Translations under genes and position numbers: made by a program
The notes under the pieces: model-generated
Databases searched by the model: none
What the model was told of the DNA's origin: nothing
What the model saw: the letters and a program-made list of their open reading frames with translations, nothing else
From: Siphonodentalium dalli
Taxonomy: Eukaryota > Mollusca > Scaphopoda > Gadilida > Siphonodentaliidae
DNA length: 64,000 nt
NCBI GenBank assembly: GCA_032622095.1
Contig: CP136061.1
Coordinates: 52,585,762-52,649,761, forward strand
Direction of reading: 5' to 3'
Part shown: piece after piece, positions 32,677-44,408 of the stretch
How positions within the stretch are numbered: the stretch's first letter is position 1
Layout of the letters: every line of letters begins with the position of its first letter

Positions 32677-34668
32677 ATTGTACAGGATACACACAATTTC
32701 ATAAGTTCTAACCATTTCCCGATTAGTCTGTCAACCAGCCCGTTATCTAGCATTATGCCTTAATACTTTTGTTAGTCTACTAGAGCAACATCTGTTATAC
32801 TAAATGACAAACAGTCACTATGCCAGACTTGGATATTTTAGGTGTTGTGAGAGTAACCGATCATATGAGTTGATAGACATGCACATATTTCACTGATTGG
32901 ATTGATGCACCGATGAACAGTGTGATGACAGTTATATTCTAGCCATTGATAGTCATATTAATGTTTGAGGCAGTTGCTCTTTGTCCATGCACACACTGAT
33001 CTTGGCTTTAGTTACATCAGGACAAGTTTATATATTTCAGTTTTACATTTCTCGAAGCTTCTTTCCGAAGGGTGTCGGGAAGGAATTTGTTCAACCTACC
33101 GCCCCATATGCAACATGCCATACAGCTTAATGTCATCTCTACTAATGCCCATATGAGGTCCCAGTAACATAAACATGGTGTTTTTGCAGTTATAAATTCT
33201 TATAATATGTTTTAAACAAATGTCATATAAGGGCACAAAAGGTCTTTAGTAAAAAATTTGCATGAGGGTGTAAAAATGTGTTTTTTGCCCCTCGGGCCAC
33301 CCACCCCGGCATACCTTCCTGCAAATTTTTTACTAACCCCTCCCCCTGATCAAGGTGGTGTTTATTATACAATGAACATTGTTTGCCAGTTTAGAATTCG
33401 CCCAGATATATCAGTGCGCGAATTCAAAAATAAGCGAACAATAGTACTGCGCGAATATAAATACGAGTACGGTAGTCAGAAAACAGCGACATTGTTGTAA
33501 ACAAATTACACGCAGTGACTACCATTGGCGCAATAATTGTCGTATATTTATGCCCAATAATGCGTCCCGAATAAAGTAAATATTTACATTTGTCACTCAT
33601 GTACATTTGAACAACAGTGCAAAATTAATCAACTTAATTATGACCGTAACCAATTCCTCAACCAAATCAAGCAGTATTCACCCCCATATTCCATTGATCA
33701 CCAAAAAAATACTGGTATTCCTCACATTCTTGAAAACATACAAGTATTGCAAGATGATCGCGCAGGTCTCAGCATGAATTCATCAATATAATCATATTGG
33801 CTACCAGATAAAGCATTACAACTACAAAAAATGACTATAATCGCCATTTCACAACCCGACCCCACGCCCCACCCTTCTTGACCATCTATGTACGAAACTA
33901 CACACATTGTAAATACGCACCCGCACTATATATATACACCCAATTATACGTACACATTACAGTGTATCATTATACAATCATAAGGGCCCTGCCCTTGCAA
34001 GTTAAACTTTTTGTGGGGTCCTGTTGTTATATATCTACTATAATTAAATTGAATACCAAATAAATCTTATTGAATCTTGAATCGTGTATAGTTCAACCGC
34101 TGTGTTCTCGGAAATGATATAGTCGATGTAGATATAATTTTCTCCAACCTTAGTTCCATTCTCCCAATAGGCATAGTGTTTGGATTCTAACAGATTGGTC
34201 ACAAAATGTCTTTAAATCTACACCAAAAGAGCTTAATTCCTCCATTATGATCTCTCTTCTGGAAATTCACCCCATAGAACATACGACCTATACATTCAAC
34301 GTTGACCAACTCTACATATTAGCCAAACATAGCCAAATTTACAACTTTAGAAAGATATAGGTACGTTTTCTTAACAGCCTTAATTTGTCCTACTATAAAA
34401 GAATTATAACAATTCAGCAGAACCCACCAGCGTCATATGGAATTATCAGGACCACTGAACCGAGAGTGATTATAATCTAAGAGCTCTTTCCACCAATGTA
34501 TCACATTATTATAATCAATAAATTTGAAAATGATCAAGGAAATATGTGTTGATACAAAAATCGGACTTGGCACTGAAAGGGTTAACAGCAATGCCCATCG
34601 CGAAGGCCATCCGTATCTTTAATGCAAATCGGAACTTTCTTACCTTATTTGGCCGATTGTATCACAAA
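32677..34668 (+). repeat. 1992-bp direct repeat, right copy (flank of LINE)
   Basis: Starts directly after the LINE tail and matches 23589-25580 without net indels. Substitutions seen include CTAATGCCC for CTAAGGCCC, GTCATATTAA for GTCACATTAA, CACCCCCAT for CACACCCAT, CACATTCTTG for CACATTTTTG and CAGAACCC for CAGGACCC. After 34668 the sequence (CAACATTACTATCAG) is unrelated to the LINE start. Confidence 0.9.
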
Positions 34669-37560
34669 CAACATTACTATCAGTCAATTTACCACAACAA
34701 GTCCATATAGTTGTGAAGATGACATACATACATAATAAGTGTATTCGAGTGATTGCCTTGGGTTTTAATATTGTGTAAATCAAGCAAATATATAGTTTGA
34801 ATGGAGTTTACACTGAGTAATCATCTATCAATAGGGTAGACGATAGCAAAGACGGATATCTGTGTGTACTTTTCAACAATACCACATACACGTCACGTGG
34901 TGGTTAAAAGGAATAATGTGAAATATGGACGCTCTGTGGGCGAGGTGAAATATTGTTATTATTAACGTTTTAATTTCAAAAGTCCTAGTCGGCGAGATAC
35001 CCAACTTAATTTTTTACTTCTATTTTCTCTTAATAGAAGTTGTATGCATCATACACGCAACACGGTTAACGAGCTAAATAATGGTGAAAGAATTGTTATA
35101 GAGGTACTGTACGCCATTTGCAATAAATTCCCGGTGATAACAACGATCTAATATCGATAATATATAAAAAAAAATATTAATTTGAGTCGAAGATGTATTC
35201 TGTAAGCGTTCAGGTAAATAGGTTATCTTAAAATCAAATTTAATAATTGGAGCCATAAATTAAATTACGAATTTACGTGTACAAGACGTAATCAAATTAA
35301 TTCACGGATAGTGGATTTGGCAACGCGTGGCACACATGATCGTGTAAAAAATGATGTTGATACGGGGCGTAAACTCAAGATACTCACTGACTTGACTATA
35401 CAATGACTTATATGAGTACATGGGACTACAATGTAGTATGCATATAGCATAACATTTATTTTATACATTTTCTTGAAAACTGTCCAAACATTACTCGATA
35501 ACGACAATTGGTAATTTCCATATTCCGGCTAATCTGCCATCCGTGACATTACTTCGTACTCAACAGACTTTCAAATAATGGAAATAATGTTTCCTCAGCC
35601 TACGACTCAGAGACAAAAGAAACCAACAACAACATTTGAGTACAGTATCCCTTTAAATCGAATACAAGGAACGTTGGAATATATATACACTATACCGCTG
35701 ATCAGAGGTTTCCGTTTCCGTTTCCCCGCGATTCCGCAATTACAGCTCGTTCTCTCAAATTGGTTTGATATAAACATATTTTATTAGTATTATGCATAAA
35801 TATTACATTACATATAAGGGATTGGAGGACAAGTTCTGTGAAACTTAGATGGACCTCCGCTCCCTACATATCATACATGAAACATAAATATAATAATTTA
35901 TTTTGGATTTATATCAGGTTTTGGTAGGGCGGGTAGAATATATATATTTTGAAAGCGTGAGTATAAGATATTACATGGGGTGTTAACTATTATAAATCGG
36001 TGGTGTGGTGGGGGTAATGGGTATAATTATACATACATATGACTAGTATGACAACTGGCAGCATATGTATGTATAAGGTGGGGAAAGCGTTAGTTATTGT
36101 GTTTGGGAAATGGTAAATATATGTAGAAAGGGGTCGTTTGAGTAAGTAATAGAACATGTATTGGGGCAGCAAGTACAATTATGGTACAGAGTTCGATTTT
36201 GTGAGTTTACAGGAGCTCATTCGTTGCACGTCGCAAATCATCGGGAAGATTTTATGAATTTTAAAGCTGTATCTGTTAGAATGCAATTCTCGTTGGCTGT
36301 TGAAGTCAGATCTCCTTTTAGAAGCGATTCATAGGACGCGACTCGCAAGGATCTCATAACATGTGACAGTTCTATGCGTTGTTGTGAATAAAGGGTGCAA
36401 TACATTACTACACTTATTTCTAATTCGACAGTGTATGATATTTGTTTGTCGGTCACCGAGATATACATGAGATGAAATTTTTCTTTTGGGGAGACGTGAC
36501 ATCTGTTACTTATTGTTAATTGGACATACGAAAAAAAAAATTCTGGTCCGATTTTCACGCAATAAACAGCATTGTAGGCTATCCCATTGTTCCTTGTTTT
36601 GTAGTAAAATGACACTTTTACATTATCAAGTTCATCATGTTGACGATATAGTTAATGGTGCATGTGTTCGACTATCGACTCCAAGTTGTTGAAAAAGAGT
36701 CGGCAGAGGTGACATCCGAATGGTTTCTGCACATCGCCGGCCATCTTATTTCTGGGGGGGGGGGGGGAGTAACGTTAAGTTGCATAAAATATAATCATGC
36801 ATGGAACCAATGAATGTTTAAAAAATACGGCCACATGGGCAAAATCGGTTGAATACCCATCAGTTCCAAAATAATTCATAGGCCGTTGCATGACCTGTTA
36901 TATTCCGGGGTTATATTATGTTTGACGTGTCCGGTATTCATTAAAACATACCAGGTTTGGGAAACTTTAAGACCGAGTCAGTTGGGACTCAAAACGTATT
37001 GATCACCTCAAAAACAAGTATTTGTCACCGAGTTGTTGGTACAAACTTTTTTTATCGACATTTTTTGAAGAGGCTGTTTTATGAAAATTATGAATCAGAT
37101 CAAGGTGCTAGCACTATGTTTTATGTGGCACACATTATATAATATAGTATATGGTCATAGTAATCGGTTTGGCGCCAGTTGTTGTTCGTAAATAAGAGCA
37201 ATTAATACAGCTATTTCCATTTCCGTTGCCACTGAACATAACGAGATTATTCACACAGAGCAAACATATCAGATTATCCACACACACACGAATTTTGGAA
37301 TTGATTTATTTTATGAATATTAAATCGGAAATAATAACAAATAAAATGCAAAAAAAGAACAAGAATTAAACTCACGTTTTCTTGACACGAAACATATTTA
37401 CCAGATGACCGGATTTCCTTGACAATGGGTATTACTCCGCCTTGGTGATACGCGTGTGACGGTGTGTGCTAATGTCGTATCACATATTTTATGGTGGAAT
37501 GTTTAATCGATATCTACCTGATACTTTTTTATTTTCCTGAATAATGAGGCTGCCATTGAA
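34669..37560. other. No gene seen (2.9 kb)
   Basis: AT-rich sequence with a G run at about 36757. A 125-codon frame on the minus strand (36615-36238) ends ENCILTDTALKFIKSSR but neither a family nor convincing splice sites were found. Small ORFs at 35578-35787 and 36957-37142 have no support. Confidence 0.45.
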
Positions 37561-37613
37561 TTGTTAGCGACGACAGTCTAAAGCTACTTGATACCAAACG
37601 AACCGTAACGTAC

Positions 37614-37776
37614 CCTTGAATATAACACGCAGACACATCCTCATACATTGAGAAGTCACTTCAAAATGTTGTTCTCCATTTATAGACGTTAAAATTTCCG
37701 ACAAAGATTGTGTGCAATTAGTTGATTTTGAAACGACGGATACTATTAACGCTAATAGTACGACGATGGTGCTCAA
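37614..37776 (-). CDS. Tentative exon with hydrophobic leader
   Basis: After a good acceptor (CACCTTTTCAG) the frame reads LSTIVVLLALIVSVVS then KSTNCTQSLSEILTSI, and ends at AAGG|GTACGT in phase 1. This looks like a signal peptide followed by a short mature segment with cysteines (TNC, QCMRMC), but the exon has no methionine, so an upstream exon must supply it. Alternatively, TATAAAAGG at 37790-37798 followed by TCAGTT at 37774-37779 may be a core promoter, although the spacing is short. No family recognised. Confidence 0.3.
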
Positions 37777-37799
37777 CTGAAAAGGTGAACCTTTTATAG

Positions 37800-38410
37800 A
37801 GACCGTTGACGTTCATCTGAATTTGTTTTGTCATGCAGGGGGCGTGGTGACGGGGATTTGGCGTGTCTCACCCCCAACTTTGACCAAAATGTTCAGGAGT
37901 TGGGACGTTCATGCCCAACGCCATTCGTTGGGACTTGCATACCCCATGCAGGTTGAAATTGTTCTCATAGTTTGATATTTAGTGTGATAATTGTACTTTT
38001 ATACCAACAATTTTCAGGCGTTCGGTCAAATGTTTAGACTGAAATGTTCACGAGATATTCTTTCTAACCATAGGGGGGATTAGGCTGGAAATTTCGTTGT
38101 CATATTTTATATTTTTAGTAGCAAAAGTTGGCTATATTTCTACTTCCAGTCCATTATGTGGACTGAAATGGCAACCAGTTGGAAAATTCCAACCCAATGG
38201 AATTTCTCGGTCTTGGAAATTTGGTTCCAATGGGGTGCAATTACAAATTTGGACACCCTCCAGATACGTCCCTCAGTTGAATATAAAGACGTGAATTTTT
38301 GCGCAAACTTATTCTTCGGGGAAGATGGACTGGGCATATAGACTACGGGCCATCAGACTGATAGAGCCCTACACTACCAACACGTCTAGTATGGTCGTTC
38401 GGCGGTTACA
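37800..38410. other. Dispersed repeat of the 'CAACAGTTGGAAATTTC' type
   Basis: Sequence around 37860-38340 (GGGGCGTGG, TGGAAATTT, TGGAAAATTCCAACCCAATGG) recurs in diverged form at 48410-48600 and 56340-56660. Overlapping small ORFs on both strands are by-products of the repeat. Confidence 0.45.
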
Positions 38411-38411
38411 C

Positions 38412-39845
38412 TAGGAATAAATTGGCAAATAATCCGTTTTGGTTTTGCTGAACGCTTACATCCGCTTTGGGGAACATTCCTAATTCAACTTGGCGTCCAA
38501 AATAGCAGTTGGTATCGGACAATGCTGAATTTCTGTGGTAGGTACACCAATAAATGCCAAATGTGTAATACATAGAAAGATACACTAGCCGTGCTTAGTT
38601 GTATATGTAGAATTTCTGTCCAAAAATGGCCGCCAAAATGGACAAAATCGAATGAAATATACATGTTGTGTATGGCTATTTCTATAAGAGTGAACAAACG
38701 CTCGAAGAACGCGAATGATTGCAAAGTATAAGAAAAACGTTTTATTAGAGGTGTACGAATTCTCTGTAATGTATCTCACGAGACAGCAAGCAAAGCAGGG
38801 CCTCATTTATAGGTTAAATCTGGACATTTGTGCGCCTATAAACGGAACGATAACGCAGTTTTATCTATACTGCTTATCTTGAATCGTACGATATGAGTGT
38901 AATTAAACAGTTAAATGTGATTTAGTATGAATGTATTGATTATGTGCCTTTTCTAGAAGCATCAAATATCTTCAAAATTCACTGCTATAGTACAGTTTGA
39001 GAGATATTCATAGAGTAATTACTTAGTAAAGTGTGTAGATCACATTGTCCGTGTCTCAAAATAGTGGTCATATAGTATCTTCAATCAATTCTAAACTTGA
39101 CCAAAATTGCCTGCATGCTCTGTGGCAGAGACTGGGTTTATACCTGGAAATTATATTTAGTTATATTCACCAGGCCACATACACGGGAAACTTATAAGGT
39201 TTTCTGCAACAGCATAACTGCGTTTACCGCTTCAAAACAATGTTACACATATCTGCAGCACACAAAACCATAAATAGCAACATTGAGTGAATGCTCAACT
39301 CTGAAATAATAGCTTTAAATGCTAGTAACCTGATATTTAGCACATTGTGACAATAAGCATTACGACATGACTGTAAGTTTTATTTTGGCCCGACTGTTGG
39401 ATGTATTCTAAGGAGAAAACCTGAACTTTAAAGACATAAATCATTGGGATTGACTTACGTTGCAGTGACTGATAAATCCTTCAGATGGAACTGTTTTAGT
39501 GATATATAACAACATACTTATATTTTACAAATAAGTATTTTCACGCATATGTGCTTATCCAATATGTTGCTTTCGTCGTGGCATGGCTTATTAATAATTT
39601 GAGTTGCTGCCATTTTGAGAGCCGTTTCGTGTTCTTGTTTGTATTATTTTCTGTCCGTGTCGCACTATTCGCTTCCGTACTCTAATTTCACACACCCTGC
39701 CATAACTGCGGAATTCCTATATATGTCACAATATATCGTATAATGACTTATTTCGAGAAATGATGTCATATAAACAACCATGTTGGGCGCCATCTTGGAT
39801 AACAACATTTCCCCAAACCGGATTTTAGATATGTTATACTGGGGA
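38412..39845. mobile_element. Long-inverted-repeat DNA element, copy 2
   Basis: Same orientation and order as 14150-15992 but shorter and diverged. Left part AGGAATAAATTGG, CCGCTTTGGGGAA, CTTGGCGTCCAAA; right part TTGGGCGCCATCTTGG, TTCCCCAAACCGG, inverted to each other. The coding potential seen in copy 1 is destroyed here. Confidence 0.6.
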
Positions 39846-39944
39846 CGAAGAATGTCATTTTCGACAGTTTAGCATCGCCTAAATCCATATAATGCCAGAA
39901 CAGTAAGCGTTGTTGACTAGGACCAGCGCATACCATATCTCTTC

Positions 39945-40025
39945 CAACAACAACAACAACAACAATAATAACAACAACTACAATAACAACAACAACAATA
40001 ACAACAACACAAATAACAACAGCTG
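39945..40025. repeat. (AAC)n/(AAT) trinucleotide repeat
   Basis: Imperfect CAA/AAC/AAT run. In reverse it yields poly-Val, producing a 171-codon phantom frame on the minus strand. Confidence 0.9.
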
Positions 40026-40339
40026 CAACAAACTGTCTGAGAAACTCATGTTGAATTACCATTTGCATTATGGTGCACACAAAACTTAGAAACATCATTC
40101 TGCTGTTGCACATATAATTCTCTAAAAATGATGAATATTCAATCGATACACTCATCACAGCTGAAACGTTTGATGTTATCAACATAGCCACATGTTCTGT
40201 CCAAGTTCGCGAAAATAAATCACGAAAAATACACAATTTCTGAGCGACACCAGCTTCTCTTGATTTCCGAACCAGAAGCATTATTATATACCCCTGATTC
40301 TAAAAGGAAAGTTAAGGAAAAACGTAACCATCTGTAATA

Positions 40340-41361
40340 TCATCCTAATCCAATCCAATCTTTGGGAAAATAATCCTCAAAGGTTTCACTGAATTGCCGC
40401 CCTATTGAAGTGTTCTTTCGTGCAGGATTCCTGTAATATAAGGTAGTTCCACCCGTTAGAAACCCTATCCACCAACTATAGGTGCCAACAGTCGTCACAG
40501 AATGGTTACATTGCGACAGAAGAGCCATATCAACAGCAGCAGAATTTTTTCTTGGTACGAAAACTGCGTTTATGTTTTTAAAATGTTCAGTAAACCAGGC
40601 CATATCCTGACAAGCTACCACAAACGTCACGTTTGAGAATTTCGTACGCATCCAGTTTATGGCGTCCATAATATATTGTTTGCTGGCGACTCTGAATCCT
40701 TTCTTCTGGTTATCCGGTGAGTTTATATCACCTCGGCGAATGTGCATTGCCACAAAAACGCGACCACCTCGGGTTGGACCAGTTATATTATTGAATTGCT
40801 CAGAAGCCGTTTCACTGACATTGCTGTTGAAAATGAACTGCCTGCGTATATCGTCGTTCACGTCACTGAAATACATCCACGACTGAAGAAATGTTCCCAC
40901 TGAAATATTTCCTTCAAGCGACTTAAGTTTCTCCACAAGCGTCCGATCGTATGCGGATGCCATTTTCTCTCTGATGCCACGGAATTTCCTACACATTTTA
41001 CCGCTAGTGTCCAATGTTGCTGATAGGTTTTTGAAAGTCTGTTCCAGAACAGATTTTCTGCTTGACGATTGAATGAGACTCATACCCTTCATTTTACTTA
41101 AACCGTACGCGCTTGCATACGCGAACATTTGATTCCCCAATCTGCCCGGTGTGCCGACGCATATACATCTCCTGTGTTCTTTTATTCGCGGTTCTTGGAT
41201 GCCGTTCAACAGTAGATTTGATTGGTTGATTCTGGGCTTTAAGTCGTTTGAAGGTATTGTGGTCATATCAAGACGTATCTGCCATGAGTATGTCTGTTCC
41301 GCTTTATGTGTGTGGTATATCAATAGCCCAAACATCAACACCACTAAGGAGAGGGCGAAGA
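40340..41361 (-). CDS. Alpha-1,2-fucosyltransferase (GT11), last and main exon
   Basis: One uninterrupted exon encodes a type II Golgi glycosyltransferase that would transfer fucose from GDP-fucose in alpha-1,2 linkage. Counting from the GTG codon at 41344, the GT11 motifs are GRLGNQMFAYASAYGL (68-82), HIRRGD (201-206), the GDP-fucose binding signature, FVVACQDMAWF (241-251) and TYSWWIGFLTGG (288-299), ending YFPKDWIGLG. A hydrophobic segment VFALSLVVLMFGLLIY spans the 5' end. No ATG precedes it in frame before a stop at 41395; an acceptor CATTATCGTTTCAG before 41361 shows that an upstream exon supplies the start. At least seven N-glycosylation sequons are present. Length and motif order match full GT11 enzymes, so the gene looks functional. 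Acceptor glycan unknown. Confidence 0.9.
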
Positions 41362-41399
41362 CTGAAACGATAATGATTGAGATGTACCAAGTTTAGCAA

Positions 41400-42530
41400 T
41401 AATCCGTTTGCTCATAAAATTACTTCAAGAATCCGCACGCAAAACTAAGAGAACGAAAACAAAATACCACAAACACAAAGCCAATGTTCGTTTCTTTGAC
41501 ATGATGCATAGCAAAAAGTGGGGATTATCAAATTCAGTTATACTGAGCTTTTATGTAGTGTGTTCGGTTGTTTCGTTGTTTGATCCAGAATCATGTATCT
41601 GGACAAGCGTGTAAGTTGAATCTTAGTTGATATGGGCGATATGGCCGATAATGCCAAGCGTGTAACTTGATTCCATATAATCAATAGCTTCTATGTTAGG
41701 TGGTGTAATGTCGTGATCATATCTGTTAAAATCTACGTAAAGCCCCAACCAACCAATCATCTAAACTGTGCAACCAACCAGCCATACTTCCTCATCATCA
41801 TATTAGGTCACGTGAACGTCAAATATCGGAATGTTCATTCTCATCTGCGAGGTTTTTGTTAAGGTCGAACCGATTTATACTCATGGCTGAATTCAATTGT
41901 TTCCTTCTCATTCGGTGGTAGCAACTTCTTTCGTCCATTGTGGTCTGTCCAAAATCAAATACTTACTAATATATAGCCAATGTTAACAACATTGTATCAC
42001 CAAGCTACGCGAAGTTTTCAATATCCGGTCAAATTAGAGTAGGCAATACGAATAAAAAAATGACATTGAAAAGTGCACATGTGCATTTTATGGCGCGTTC
42101 ACATGGCGAACAAGAAAATGTCATGTATGCCCTATGTTACTTACTTGACCAACGAAAAAAATAATACAGGATTATATCCGAAGGAGGCAATGCACTGCTA
42201 TTCTTTATCGATATTGGATTATTTCCTTGATTGGTGGTCATTGGTATCCGTTAAATAATCTCTAAGGGATATGCTCGCCACCATTCAGGCGCTCGGGCTA
42301 TGAACCATTAATATTATCGTCTGTTTCAACAACTGACTTCGTAATTTCATTTTAGATGGGTTCAACTACACCCCCTGGCCAACCTCCCTAGATTATATAA
42401 TTCAAGTTGCACCCCCCCCCCCCCCGATCGGCTTTGAATTTACCACCTGGTACCGCACATGCCTTGATACTGTTCATTGACTTTCACTTTGATTCGATAC
42501 CGGGTAGGAGGGACCTCCTTTCTGTCAGAA
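41400..42530. other. Upstream of GT11 exon; no exon recognised
   Basis: The first GT11 exon should lie in this direction on the minus strand but I could not identify it. The sequence is AT-rich, with a C run at about 42412-42425. Confidence 0.45.
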
Positions 42531-42539
42531 TCGCTATTT

Positions 42540-43003
42540 ACCACAACTTCGGTTGATATTGAGCGCACATCCCTTCAAAACGTCAAATAGGGTAGGGGGT
42601 CCCATTAAAACAGTTAAAATTTGCCTTTCTCGTTTGCCAGTAGCTAAATTTATAATGTGGTCCAGGCTTTCGGGAACCTACCCATCCATAAACATTTTAT
42701 CTTTTCTGAAAGAGTAGCTATTCGACAGGCCGCCACAACCTCGATTGATATTGAAAGCACACCATTCAGTTCGTGGTGCGTTCAAGACTTCAAATATGGT
42801 AGCCACACCCCAATAGTGTTCCAAATTGTAGGGAACCAACACATCATTATACGTTGTTTTCGGTTGACATTGAGAGCACACCGCTTCAGTTCGTGATTTC
42901 TTCAAGACTTCAAATAGGGTAGCCAACCCCCCAAACAGTGAAAATTCGCCAGAAGCTTTGTGTAAAGTGTACCTGGCATTCGGGAACCAACCCATCCATA
43001 AAA
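42540..43003. repeat. Three diverged ~130-150 bp tandem units
   Basis: CTTCGGTTGATATTGAGCGC (42547), CTCGATTGATATTGAAAGC (42740) and TTTCGGTTGACATTGAGAGC (42859) each precede CTTCAAGACTTCAAATA(G/T)GGTAG-like sequence. The outer two end in GGAACC(T/A)ACCCATCCATAAA. Copies are about 75 percent alike by eye. Confidence 0.6.
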
Positions 43004-43650
43004 AATGTGTATTTCCTTATGTAACTACCCTTCGTCCACACCCTAATTAAATATGGAAAAAGACCGATTCTTCAGCCAAAAAAATACATTTTTCGGCTCC
43101 AAATGTCATGAATATCATGTTTTCCCTTTCAAGTAGAGATATGATATGATGTAGTAATGTCAACACCAAAATTGTGACAAATAGATTAGGACTTAGCCAC
43201 ATGATTCGAATCGCGAAATTCTGGGGAAAAGGTCACTGGTGGGCATCATTCATCGTCGATTTAACGATAGCCACCAGTGATTCCGTTATTTTTACTGTCA
43301 TTTATTCTACCGTGGACTGGGGTATCTAATCACTTTTGGCGTTTGACCGCTGTAATAATATGCGTGTACCTATTTCCAAATAATGTGATCAGTTTCTCAT
43401 TTCGCTCGGTTTTGCCATTATAGTGTGACATAAAGGCAAAGAGACCACTTCAATATCGAACTTAAACCATGGGGAGTAACCATTTCGTTACTACATACTC
43501 ATTAACGAGTAGCTATCCCTCAGAAACTATTAAGCAACTTATTAATTATCTTAACATTTTCCAGAAATGAATAGGAATCCTTCTGGACATACCCTTCCAA
43601 TGTATACTTGTATAACTGAGTGAGAGAAACGATTTAGCATAGCAAAGGTT
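43004..43650. other. No gene seen
   Basis: AT-rich sequence without recognisable repeats except short self-complementary stretches near 43230-43270 (CACTGGTGGGCATC and GATAGCCACCAGTGA). Confidence 0.45.
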
Positions 43651-43657
43651 AAATTAA

Positions 43658-43915
43658 TCTTTTCATGACTGGTGCTTCCTGACTTTTGCGAAAACCCTGT
43701 GCCAATGCATTCTCTCATATATGCGAGTCGCCCATATGGCGCCTCGCTTATATAAGATAATGCATTGGCCTATATAACACTATTTACCTTGACTTTGTAA
43801 GCCATTGCATTCTCTTATATATGTGAGGCTCCCTATGTGATACTAGCATATATAAGATAATGTACTGGCACATGATTTTTAATGCTGCACCAGTGCAGCT
43901 CCCGTCATGAAATGG
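43658..43915. mobile_element. piggyBac-type MITE with two internal hairpins, second copy
   Basis: Begins TTAA-TCTTTTCATGACTGGTGC and ends GCAGCTCCCGTCATGAAATGG, inverted, with the right TTAA mutated to TGAA. Hairpins with stem GCATTCTCTTATATATG(C/T)GAG lie at 43699-43770 and 43801-43871, the same spacing as in 7574-7828. Non-coding. Confidence 0.6.
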
Positions 43916-44408
43916 TGAAAGATGACGAACCAGACCTTAGAAATGTGCTCTTGGTTTATTGTGACACTTGACAGTGATATGTCGCATAACTATTATACTT
44001 CGCTGCTTTTGTAATCGCTTCGTTAATCATAGACCAAATACCATGTATATCACTTTTCAAATCACTTCAATTTAAACACATTTTATGTCCTATTTGTGAA
44101 TTCGAGACGTCTCATATTACAACAACAAAAACGTGCAACAATGAGAAAATGGATATGGCAGTAAGCGGATGTCGTCATTTTATAATGGGAATGTTCTCAC
44201 GGGAATGTTTATGACAATTCCACGAAATTTAATGGGATAACCACCTTTCAATAAAGGCTATGATTTTATACATGTACCTGTCACAGTCTCTATATCTAGA
44301 CCTACAATATCAACATGTTACTCTCGCATGCGGTTGATCTCTTCTCAATACGCGTTATCATATTTCTCACAGTCACTTGAATGTTTGACTTGATAGCTAC
44401 ATGTAGGT

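Noticed and set aside
36238-36615. 125-codon minus-strand ORF
   Set aside because: Sequence is partly protein-like, but no family and no clear acceptor; left as unexplained open frame.
39766-40281. 171-codon minus-strand frame downstream of the fucosyltransferase
   Set aside because: A poly-Val centre comes from the AAC trinucleotide repeat and the C-terminal end lies in the long-inverted-repeat element; not a real exon of GT11, whose frame stops at 40340.
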